The notes under the pieces are model-generated. The model worked only from the letters and a program-made list of their open reading frames with translations, was not told the origin of the DNA and did no database searches. From Streptomyces sp. STR69 (GTDB lineage: Bacteria > Actinomycetota > Actinomycetes > Streptomycetales > Streptomycetaceae), in the NCBI RefSeq assembly GCF_024519455.1, contig NZ_JALJRY010000023.1:1-64000 (forward strand): a stretch of 64,000 nt of DNA. Reading direction: 5' to 3'. Below, in pieces: positions 15,905 through 24,300 of this stretch (position 1 is its first letter; each line of letters opens with the position of its first letter). Both the position numbers and the translations under genes were made by a program.

Positions 15905-16558
15905 TCATCGCGGGGGAGGGGCGGACGCCTGTGCCCGTGCCGCGTCCGGCGCCGTGGCCGCGTCCCGTGCGATCCGCCGCGGCAAGGGGAGCGGGATCGT
16001 CCCGGAAGGAAGGAGAAGTGACCGCCGTCGAAGACCCGCAGGCCCGGGAAGCGCTCGGCGTGCTCCGCCCGGCCGGCCGCCGCGGTGACGCGGAGCGGTC
16101 CCCGCCGCCGGGAACGGGACGCCGGCCGCCCGCCAGGAGCGGGCCGGCCCGGACGACCGGTTCGGACAGCGCCGGGCGTGCCGCCGAGCACCTTCGGACG
16201 CGCGCAGCCCGGCGCCGGGCAGCTCACGCCGCCCGCCGCACCGCCCGCCACCCGTGGCGCGGCGCGCGGGGACACCGGCCCGCACCGGCGCCGGCCGGCC
16301 CCGCCCGACGGCCCGCCGGGTGGTCCCGTACGCCACGAGGGCGCCCCTGCCGTGCCCGAACAGGACCCAGGAGCAGCCCGGTTCGGACGTCGCCGATCTG
16401 CGGCAGGCCGAGGAGAAGGCCGCGCCCCGGGGCGCCGGTCAGCCGGGCAGCCGCACCTCCCCGGTGTCCGGCAGGCCGGCCCGCGGGCGGCACAGCACAT
16501 GCGAGCCGCCCGCGTGGCGCAGGACGAACAGGCACAGCGCGGGTCGTGTGCCGTCCAC
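15905..16558 (-). pseudogene. Decayed type II thioesterase
   Basis: Pieces of a type II thioesterase can be read leftward in different frames. The start is VDGTRPALCLFVLRHAGGSH from GTG 16558, then VRLPG followed by a TGA at 16439. Next comes SWVLFGHGRGALVAYG in the same frame after the stop, then RVFDGGHFSFL in another frame, and finally LPRRIARDAATA to a stop at 15905. The nucleophile motif GHSxG has become GHGRG, so the Ser is gone as well. Two intact thioesterases elsewhere make this copy dispensable. The middle part is too eroded to align by eye. Confidence 0.65.
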
Positions 16559-16906
16559 CGCTCCCCTCGGACCGGACCGCACGCCTCCGCACGACAGAAC
16601 ACTGCCGGACCCGGGCGGGCCCGGCACCGGCACCGGCACCGGGGGGACTCCGCTGCCGGTCGGGCGGTTCTTGAGCGGGCCTCGGGTGTGACGTGGTCGA
16701 GCCCGCGGGTGCGCTGTGGCCGGTGCCCCGGCCGGGTCCGGGGCAGGGTGGCGTGGGCTGTTGGGCCGGCCGGCGGGTGCGGCACCGCCAGGCGGGCGGC
16801 GGCCCGCGGGCGCGGCATCGTGGCACAGGAAACCGGCCGGGTACAGAGGATCACGGCGGGGTGCGGACGAGGGCGGACGGCAGGTGGCCGGTGAGCCCGG
16901 CGCCCC
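16559..16906. other. Intergenic region without a recognisable gene
   Basis: The 348-bp stretch between the thioesterase remnant and the MbtH promoter holds only a short GGCACC repeat (near 16621-16640) and GC-rich sequence without a consistent coding frame on either strand. It could be more of the decayed region. Confidence 0.35.
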
Positions 16907-16936
16907 TTGTAGCGCCGACGACCGGCTCCCTACGGT
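16907..16936 (+). promoter_or_regulatory. Putative promoter of the MbtH/NRPS operon
   Basis: TTGTAG (16907-16912) and TACGGT (16931-16936) are 18 bp apart. The -10 box is the same as that before the KtzT-like gene. Transcription would start near 16943 and leave a leader of about 165 bases that carries the tandem repeats described next. Confidence 0.4.
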
Positions 16937-16971
16937 TTCGGGACATCGCCGGGGCCGCCACCGGCGCCGGC

Positions 16972-17019
16972 TGTCCTGTCGACCGGACAGCCGGGTGTCC
17001 CGTCGACCGGACGGACACC
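16972..17019 (+). repeat. Two imperfect 24-bp tandem repeats that can form hairpins
   Basis: Units at 16972-16995 and 16996-17019 share TGTCCnGTCGACCGGACnG. Each is internally self-complementary: CTGTC-GACCG-GACAG in the first, and GGTGTCC...GGACACC in the second. They lie between the putative promoter and the MbtH start and could be an operator or an mRNA structure. Confidence 0.4.
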
Positions 17020-17109
17020 GCACGGCGGACCCGCGCCCGGCGCCTCGCGCAGCCGGCCCGGCGATGTCCCATCCCGAGTCACCCTCTGACGGACAAGGAC
17101 GGTGCCCAG

Positions 17110-17328
17110 TTGAGCACGAACCCCTTCGACGACGCGGACGGCCGCTTCTACGTGGTCGTCAACGACGAGGAGCAGCACTCCCTGTGGCCGGTGTTCGCCG
17201 AGGTGCCCGCGGGCTGGCGGGTGGTCTTCGGCGAGGCGGCCAAGGCCGAGTGCCTGCAGTACGTCGAACAGAACTGGACCGACCTGCGGCCCAAGAGCCT
17301 GCAGGAGGCCATGGCGGCGGTGGACTGA
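17110..17328 (+). CDS. MbtH-like NRPS chaperone
   Basis: Small protein of 72 residues that binds and activates A domains. The family pattern is complete: NPFDDADGRFYVVVNDEEQ, HSLWPVFAEVPAGW, and YVEQNWTDLRPKSL, including the conserved Trp residues and Pro. The start is TTG 17110, with AAGGA 10 bases upstream and no ATG or GTG in frame. It heads the rightward biosynthetic operon and probably serves the A domains downstream. Confidence 0.93.
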   Translation: MSTNPFDDADGRFYVVVNDEEQHSLWPVFAEVPAGWRVVFGEAAKAECLQYVEQNWTDLRPKSLQEAMAAVD

Positions 17329-17423
17329 ACGCCGCACCCCCGCGGACCCGGCCGGGACGACGCTGTCGTCCGCCCCGGCCGGTCCGCGCCCAGGAAGACA
17401 CTTCGAGTGGGGAGATGAAGGCT

Positions 17424-18176
17424 GTGACGGGGGCTGTGAGAACCGGGGGCGGGAACAAACCCAGGCCCGTGGACGCCGGCCGTGAGCCGGCGCAGGGCGA
17501 CGCGGTCCTGTCCTTCGTGGGGCCGCAGGCCACGGTGCGCAAGTCGGGCATGGTCCTGCCTCCCAACCTGCCGGAGCGGTCCTGGGAGCGGATCGGCACC
17601 AACCTGCGCGAACTCGTGAACTCCTCGGCGTGGTGGCTCGCCGACTGGCTGATCTACGGCGAGGCCACCTACGGGTGGCGGCGGTACAAGGAGGCGATCG
17701 AGCGCACCGGGCTCGACTACCAGACCCTGCGCAACTACGCGTGGGTGGCCCGGCGGTTCGAGCCCCACCGCAGGCGCGACAGCCTCAGCTTCGCCCACCA
17801 CGCCGAGGTCACCCGCCTCTCGCCGCCGGAGCAGGACTACTGGCTGCGCATGGCCGAACAGCGGAAGTGGTCGCGCAACGAACTGCGCAGGGCGCTCCGC
17901 GCCGGCCTGGCCGCGCAGAGCGACGGGACCGGCCTCTCCCCGGGCACGGACGCCGGGAAGCAGGAGCTGCCGCCGCCCGTCGAGCCGGCCCTCGCCGAGC
18001 GGCGCCGGCAGCAGGCCACCACGCTCACCATCGAGCTGTCCGCCGACCAGCTGGAGCACTACTCCCGGGCGGCCGCCGCACACGGCCTGCCCGTCGGCCG
18101 GTGGATCACCCGGATGCTCGACACCGCCGACCGGCGCACCGCCGACCTGCGTACCGCCGACCTGCGCACCGCCTGA
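17424..18176 (+). CDS. LmbU-family regulator, copy 2
   Basis: The core matches copy 1 and the LmbU family: SSAWWLADWLIYG, YQTLRNYAWVARRFE, SFAHHAEVTRL, and WLRMAEQRKWSRNELRRALR. The C-terminus has LTIELSADQLEHYSRAA and ends in a repeated RTADL made by 15-bp tandem repeats. GTG 17424 is 9 bases after GGGGAG; ATG 17415 directly abuts that site and seems less likely. It lies between the MbtH gene and the A-domain gene, in the same direction, so it may be part of the operon it controls. Confidence 0.8.
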   Translation: MTGAVRTGGGNKPRPVDAGREPAQGDAVLSFVGPQATVRKSGMVLPPNLPERSWERIGTNLRELVNSSAWWLADWLIYGEATYGWRRYKEAIERTGLDYQTLRNYAWVARRFEPHRRRDSLSFAHHAEVTRLSPPEQDYWLRMAEQRKWSRNELRRALRAGLAAQSDGTGLSPGTDAGKQELPPPVEPALAERRRQQATTLTIELSADQLEHYSRAAAAHGLPVGRWITRMLDTADRRTADLRTADLRTA

Positions 18177-18216
18177 AGAAGCAGCAGCTCACAGACGCAC
18201 CGCTCACAGACGCACC
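18134..18216 (+). repeat. Two sets of 15-bp tandem repeats at the end of LmbU copy 2
   Basis: About three copies of a unit like CGCACCGCCGACCTG encode the RTADL repeats at the end of the protein. Just after the stop, GCTCACAGACGCACC occurs twice in tandem (18187-18201, 18202-18216). Both sets share a 15-bp period, which suggests slippage in this spot. Confidence 0.5.
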
Positions 18217-18296
18217 GCCCGAAGGTGCCGCCGCCCGTACCGCGTGGTGGGCCGGTGGCCCGTCCGACCGGACACCCCTCATATCGGAGTCAGTTG

Positions 18297-19865
18297 ATGA
18301 TCCTTCAGGGAAAACGGGTCGCCCTGCCCTCGGCGCCCGTCGTCCACCAGCAGTTCGAGGCGCACGCGCAGGCCACCCCCGACGCCGTTGCCGTCGTCCG
18401 GGCCGGCCGGCAGGTGACGTACGCGGAACTCGACGCGAGAGCCAACCGGTTCGCGCACTTCCTCGCCGCCCGCGGCCACGGCCGGGGCGCGAAGGTGGGC
18501 ATCTGCCTCGACTACTCGACCGACCTGCTCGTCGCCGTCCTGGGCACGCTGAAGGCGGGCGCGGCCTACGTGCCGTTCGACCCGGCCTACCCGGCCGCCA
18601 GGCTCCAGCTGCTGCTGGCCCAGGTCCCCGATCTCGCCCTGATCGTGGCCTCCCCGGCGACGGCCGAGATGGTCGGGTCGGCGGCCGTCGACGTCGTCGA
18701 CCTCGACCGGCTCGGCGAGCACCTGGCGGGCCTGCCGGCGACCTCTCCCGGCGTCCCCGTCACGGGCGACGACGTGTGCTACGCCGTCTTCACGTCCGGA
18801 TCGACCGGTACGCCGAAGCTGACCGCGGTGCGGCACGAGGGCTGGTTCAACCTGATGAACTGGCTGAAGGCCGAGTACGGCCTGCACAGCGGCTCGCACC
18901 ACCTCGTCGTCAGCGCGTTCGGGTTCGACCTCTCCCAGCGCGCGCTGATGACACCGCTGTTCTGCGGCGCCACCCAGTACCTGCTGGCGAGCCGCAACTT
19001 CGACGCCATGCTGGCCTACCGCGTCCTGAGCGAGCACGACATCCGCGTGGTGCACTGCGCCTCCAGCACGCTGTACGTGCTGATCGACTGGGAGACCGCG
19101 CGCCGCGGCGACGCCCTCACCCGCCTCGACTACGTGCTCTTCGGCGGGGAGGCCCTCAAGCCCGAGCGGCTCACCGACTGGATGCGGCGCGAGGGCAACA
19201 CCTGCACCCTGCTGCACCAGTACGGCGTGGCCGAGTGCACGGACGTGGCGACGTCGTACGACCTCGCCGGCTACCGGGCGGGCGAGCACGACATCGCACC
19301 GGTCGGCAGGCCGGCGTACAACACCGACATCCACCTCCTCGACGAGCAGCTGCGCGGGGTCGGGGCGGGACAGGACGGCGAGATCTGCATCGCCGGCGCC
19401 GGTGTCGGCGCCGGCTACCTGGGCGCCTCCGGCCCCGAGAACGCCAGGTTCACGACGATCGAGGTCGACGGCGCGCCGCTGCGGCTGTACCGCACGGGCG
19501 ACCGCGGCCGGGTGACCGAGACCGGTGACCTCGTCGTCGCCGGCCGGATGGACGCGCAGGTGAAGGTGCGGGGCATGCGCATCGATCCCGCCGACATCGA
19601 GCGCGCGCTCGGCAGGCTCGCCGAGGTACGGGAGGCCGCCGTGGCGGTCACCCACGCCGACGGCGGCGAGGCCGAGCTGACCGCGTTCGTGGTCCCGGAG
19701 GCGGGCGCCCTCGCCGAGGACGCCGTGCGCGCCCGCCTCCTTCGGACACTGCCGCGGAACATGGTCCCGGCCAGGTTCGTGGACGTTCCGCGCATTCCGT
19801 TGAGCCCGCACGGGAAAGTCGACCGCGCCGCGCTCGTCGACGCTCTCGAGAACCGAGGACTGTGA
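18297..19865 (+). CDS. Free-standing NRPS adenylation domain
   Basis: Activates an amino acid and loads it onto the neighbouring free PCP. The 522-residue protein has core motifs FTSGSTGTPK (A3), FGFDLSQRAL (A4), QYGVAEC (A5), RTGDRG (A7), GRMDAQVKVRGMRID (A8), and HGKVDRAAL with the A10 Lys. My reading of the pocket code is DLRHLGQDVK. The first Asp predicts an alpha-amino acid, but I cannot name it. It is not the bacterial proline code I remember. The stop overlaps the PCP start in TGATG. Together with the PCP and the FAD enzyme it probably makes the modified starter residue of the peptide. Confidence 0.9.
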   Translation: MILQGKRVALPSAPVVHQQFEAHAQATPDAVAVVRAGRQVTYAELDARANRFAHFLAARGHGRGAKVGICLDYSTDLLVAVLGTLKAGAAYVPFDPAYPAARLQLLLAQVPDLALIVASPATAEMVGSAAVDVVDLDRLGEHLAGLPATSPGVPVTGDDVCYAVFTSGSTGTPKLTAVRHEGWFNLMNWLKAEYGLHSGSHHLVVSAFGFDLSQRALMTPLFCGATQYLLASRNFDAMLAYRVLSEHDIRVVHCASSTLYVLIDWETARRGDALTRLDYVLFGGEALKPERLTDWMRREGNTCTLLHQYGVAECTDVATSYDLAGYRAGEHDIAPVGRPAYNTDIHLLDEQLRGVGAGQDGEICIAGAGVGAGYLGASGPENARFTTIEVDGAPLRLYRTGDRGRVTETGDLVVAGRMDAQVKVRGMRIDPADIERALGRLAEVREAAVAVTHADGGEAELTAFVVPEAGALAEDAVRARLLRTLPRNMVPARFVDVPRIPLSPHGKVDRAALVDALENRGL

Positions 19866-20092
19866 TGACTGCCGACAGCGTGCGCGCCATCTGGTGCCGG
19901 GAACTCCGGCGCGAGGACATAGCGGACGACGACGACTTCTTCGCCCTCGGCGGCCAGTCCGTGATCATGGTCAGGATCCAGGGCGCCTTCCTGGACGAAC
20001 TGGGCGCCGAGGTCCCCATGGACCAGATGTTCCTCCACCCCACGGTGGCGTCGATCTCCGCGTACATCGCATCCCTGCCGCTGCATCGATAG
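19865..20092 (+). CDS. Free-standing peptidyl carrier protein
   Basis: The 75-residue carrier has the phosphopantetheine site in DDDFFALGGQSVIMV (Ser in GGQS) and a normal C-terminal helix (LHPTVASISAYIASL). It starts at ATG 19865, overlapping the A-domain stop by one base. It should be charged by that A domain, serve the FAD enzyme as substrate holder, and feed the first C domain of NRPS 1. Confidence 0.93.
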   Translation: MTADSVRAIWCRELRREDIADDDDFFALGGQSVIMVRIQGAFLDELGAEVPMDQMFLHPTVASISAYIASLPLHR

Positions 20093-20166
20093 CGCTGGGT
20101 TCACAAGGATCTCCCGGCCGCAGGCCGCGTTGCGTGCAAAAAACTACCTGGTCAGAGAGGCGCGCC

Positions 20167-21354
20167 ATGTACGACGTGATTGTCATCGGTGCCCGTTGCG
20201 CGGGTTCGCCGACGGCCATGCTCTTCGCCCGGCAGGGCTATCGGGTCCTGCTCCTGGAGAAAGCGCGGTTCCCGCAGGACACGCTGTCCTCGCACTACAT
20301 CCACATGCAGGGCATGGGGCTGCTCAACCGGTGGGGGCTGCTCGACAAGCTCCGCGACGCGGGCTGCAGGCCGATCACCCGCCAGAGCTACCAGGGCCCC
20401 GGTGTCCGCGTCGAGGGCTTCTCCCTGCCGGTGGACGGGCTGCGGTACACGTACGCGCCCCGGCGCTACGTCCTCGACCCGCTCCTGGCCGAGGGGGCCG
20501 CCGAGGCCGGCGTGGACTTCCGCGAGGGCTGCGCGGTCAAGGACCTGGTGTGGGAGGACGACCGGGTCGTCGGCGTGCGCTACACGACGCCGGGCGGCGC
20601 CGAGGCGACGGACCGGGCGCGCCTGGTCGTCGGCGCGGACGGCATGCGCTCGCTGGTGGCCCGCAGGGCCGGCGCGCACAACGTCGTCGAGCACCCGCGG
20701 GTGAGCTGCACCTACTACAGCTACTGGGCCGACGTCCCCTCGCACTTCGAGCTGTACGAGCGGCCCGGCCGCTGGATCGGTGTCATCCCCACCAACGACG
20801 ACCTCACGCTGCTCATGACCTACTTCCCGCAGGACCTCTACAACGACGTCCGCAAGGGAGTGGAACCCTTCTACCTCGACTCCTTCCGCACGACCGCCCC
20901 CGAACTGTACGAGCGGATGCAGGCGGGCCGGCGCGTGGAACAGCTCTACGGCACGGGCCACCAGGAGAACTACTTCCGCAAGGCCCACGGACCCGGATGG
21001 GTGCTGGTCGGCGACGCGGTGAACCACAAGGACTCCATCACCGCACGCGGCATCACCGAGGCATTCGTCCAGGCACAGTCCCTCGTCGACCACGTCGGGA
21101 CGCAGCTGCACGACGACGCCGCGCTCCGCACGGCGCTGAAGCGCTACGAGAACGACCTGAGCGGCGAAGCCCTCAGCCACTACCAGGGCGCCCTCAACGT
21201 CGCCGAGCTCAAGCCCGAGGGCCGCGTCGAGATGCTGCGGCAACTGGTCGGCCACCAGGAGCACATCGACCGCTACTTCTCGACCCTCTCGGGGGCGTGC
21301 TCCATCGACGACTTCTACAACGACGAACTTCTGGACCTGCTCGACCTGAGCTGA
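20167..21354 (+). CDS. FAD-dependent oxidoreductase, possibly acting on the PCP-bound starter
   Basis: The 395-residue flavoprotein belongs to the PHBH / geranylgeranyl-reductase-like superfamily. It has the Rossmann motif VIVIGARCAGSPTAM at the start, EKARFPQDTLSSHYIH, the NAD(P)H/FAD part LVVGADGMRSLVARRA, and the late FAD motif VLVGDAVNHKDSITARGI. The halogenase motif WxWxIP is not present (WIGVIP instead), so hydroxylation or dehydrogenation is more likely than halogenation. Its position directly after the A and PCP genes suggests it oxidises the carrier-bound amino acid. GAGAGG lies 8 bases before ATG 20167. The substrate is unknown. Confidence 0.75.
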   Translation: MYDVIVIGARCAGSPTAMLFARQGYRVLLLEKARFPQDTLSSHYIHMQGMGLLNRWGLLDKLRDAGCRPITRQSYQGPGVRVEGFSLPVDGLRYTYAPRRYVLDPLLAEGAAEAGVDFREGCAVKDLVWEDDRVVGVRYTTPGGAEATDRARLVVGADGMRSLVARRAGAHNVVEHPRVSCTYYSYWADVPSHFELYERPGRWIGVIPTNDDLTLLMTYFPQDLYNDVRKGVEPFYLDSFRTTAPELYERMQAGRRVEQLYGTGHQENYFRKAHGPGWVLVGDAVNHKDSITARGITEAFVQAQSLVDHVGTQLHDDAALRTALKRYENDLSGEALSHYQGALNVAELKPEGRVEMLRQLVGHQEHIDRYFSTLSGACSIDDFYNDELLDLLDLS

Positions 21355-21397
21355 GTGCCGGCCTGCTCCCTGCTGGTTCTGCCGATTTGGAGAAACA

Positions 21398-24300
21398 ATG
21401 ATCCCGTTGTCGTTCGCGCAGCGCCGGCTGTGGTTCGTGGACCGGTTCGAAGGCCCTTCGCCGACCTACAACGGCGCTTTCGCCCTGCGGCTGACCGGTG
21501 AGCTGGACGTGGGGGCGCTGCGGGCGGCGCTCCGCGACGTCGTCGACCGGCACGAGGTCCTGCGCACCGTGATCGTCGAGGGCGACGACGGTGTCCCGCA
21601 CCAGCGGGTGCTGACGCCCGAGGAGAAGCCGTTCGACCTGGTGGTCGTCGACGTCACGGAGCAGGACCTGGCGGCGGCCGTCGACGAGGCGGCCACCACC
21701 ACCTTCGACCTGGCCGCCGACGTGCCGATCCGCGCCAGGCTGCTGCGGTGCGGACCGCACGAGCACACCCTCGTCGTCGTGGCGCACCACATCGCCGTGG
21801 ACGGGGAGTCCTTCGGGCCGCTGTTCCGCGACCTCACCACGGCCTACGCGGTCCGCGCCGAGGGCGGGACGCCGCAGTGGGAGCCGCTTCCCGTGCAGTA
21901 CGCGGACTACACCCTGTGGCAGCGGGACGTGCTCGGCGACGAGTCCGACCCGGACAGCGTGTCGGCCAGGCAACTGGCGTACTGGGGACGGGCGCTGGCC
22001 GACCTGCCGCAGCCGCTGGCCCTGCCGACGGACCGCCCGCGCCCGCGGCTGATCAGCCCGGACGGCGACCGGATCCCGTTCTCGATCGACCCCGATCTGC
22101 TCGCTGCCGTGGAGAAGCTGGCCACGGGAGCCGACACCACGGTGTCGATGGTCATGCACGCGGCGCTGGCGGTGCTCCTGCACCACCTCGGGTGCGGCGA
22201 CGACCTCTCCATCGGCGCGCCGATCACGGACCGCACCGACGAGGAACTGCGCGACCTCGTCGGCTTCTTCGTCAACACCTGGGTGCTGCGCGTCGACCTC
22301 TCCGGCAACCCGACCTTCCGCGGGCTCCTCGACCAGGTGCGCGACCGCTCGCTCGCCGCCTACGACAACCAGGACATGCCCTTCGAGCGGCTGGTGGAAC
22401 TCCTCAACCCCGACCGCTCCACCGCCTACAACCCCTTCTTCCAGGTCATGCTCTCCTGGCAGCCGCCCGTGCCGCCGCTGCGGCTGCCCGGCCTCGGCGT
22501 CGAGGTCGAGCGGCTGGAGACCCGCACGGCCAAGTTCGACCTGTTCTTCGACCTGCTCCCGGACGGCGCGGGCGGCGCACGGTGCCGGCTGGAGTACGCC
22601 ACCAGCCTCTTCGACCAGGACACCGCCGAGGCCATCGCGCAGCGGTTCGTGCGCGTACTGGGCCGGCTCGTGGCCGACCCCGGGCGCGCGATCGGCACCG
22701 TCGACGTGCTCGACGCCGCCGAGCGGGAGCTGCTGCTCGCCCCGTCCGACGACAGGACCCCGGCGGCGGCCGGGCAGACCGTCCCGCAGCTGTTCGAGAG
22801 CCAGGCGGCCCGCACGCCCGACGCCCCGGCGCTGGCGTGCGACGGGCGGACGCTGAGCTACCGGGAACTGGACGAGCGGGCGGACGCCGTCGCCCGAGAA
22901 CTGGTCCGGCGCGGCGCCGGCCCGGAGGACCTGGTGCTCCTCGCGCTGCCGCGCACCGAGGACCTGGTGATCGGCCTGCTCGGGATCCTCAAGTCCGGTG
23001 CCGGATATGTGCCGTTGGACCCGCAGTACGCCCAGGGGCGGGCACAGAGCGTGCTGTCGCAGGCGGCCCCGCGCTTCGCGGTCACCGACACCGCGACCTG
23101 GCAGCAGATACCCGCGGGCGGCATCGACACCGTCGTCCACCTCGACCGGCGGGCGGACTGGGAGCCGGCCGCGGGCGCCCCGGACGACTTGGCCCGCACC
23201 GCGCGGCCGGGCCCGGACAACCTGGCCTACGTGATGTACACCTCCGGCTCGACGGGCGAGCCGAAGGGCGCGGCCATCACCCACCGCAACGTCGTCGACG
23301 GCGTGCGCGGGCTGGTGGACGTCCTCGACACGCCGCCCGGGTGGCGGATGCTGGCCGGCACCTCCGTCAACTTCGACGTCTCCGTCTTCGAGCTGCTGAC
23401 CACCCTGAGCACCGGCGGCACGGTCGAGATCGTCGCGAACGCGCTGGCACTCGCCGAGCGGGACAACTGGGACGGACACGTCGTCAGCGGCGTCCCCTCG
23501 GTGCTGAGCGAACTCGTCGGCCACCTCGGCAAGGCACCCGACGTGCGCACCGTCGTCTTCGCGGGCGACGTGCTCCCGGGCCGGCTGGTACGGCAGGTGC
23601 GCGAGGCCCTGCCCGGCGCGCGGATCGTCAACTCCTACGGCCAGAGCGAGAGTTTCTACGCCACCACCTTCTCCCTCGCGCCGTCCCAGGAGTGGGACGG
23701 CAGCGACGTCGCGCCCATCGGAACCCCCCTGGGCACCATGCGCGCCTACGTCCTGGGCCCCGGACTCGCCCCGGTGCCCCCGGGCGTTGTCGGCGAGCTG
23801 TACGTCGTCGGCACCTGCCTGGGGCGCGGCTACCACGGCCGGGCGGCCCTGACCGCCGAGCGCTACGTGGCCAACCCGTACGGCCCCGCCGGCGAGCGGA
23901 TGTACCGCACCGGCGACCTGGCCCGCCGCAACGCGCGGGGGCAGCTGGAGTGCGTCGGCCGCGGCGACGGCCAGGTCAAGGTGCGCGGCTTCCGCATCGA
24001 GACCGCCGAGGTCGAGGCGGCGATCACCCGCCACCCCGGGATCAGCGAGGCGGTGGTGATCAGCCGGGAGGTGCCCTCGGGCGGCAGGCGGCTCGTCGCG
24101 TACGTGGTGCACACCGGCGAAGGGGCCGTCGGCGACGACGGCGCCGGCGGCATCGGCGACGTGGACGTGCTCGCCGGAGCCTCCTCCGCCGAGCTGCGCA
24201 GGTTCGTCGCCGCGCGGCTGCCCGACTACATGGTGCCGGCGGCCTTCGTGGCCCTGGGCCGGCTGCCGCTCGGGCCGACCGGCAAGCTGGACCGCTCGGC

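Noticed and set aside
20167..21354. FAD enzyme as a PCP-dependent halogenase
   Set aside because: The WxWxIP motif and the GES motif after the FAD site are absent; PHBH-like oxidation fits better.
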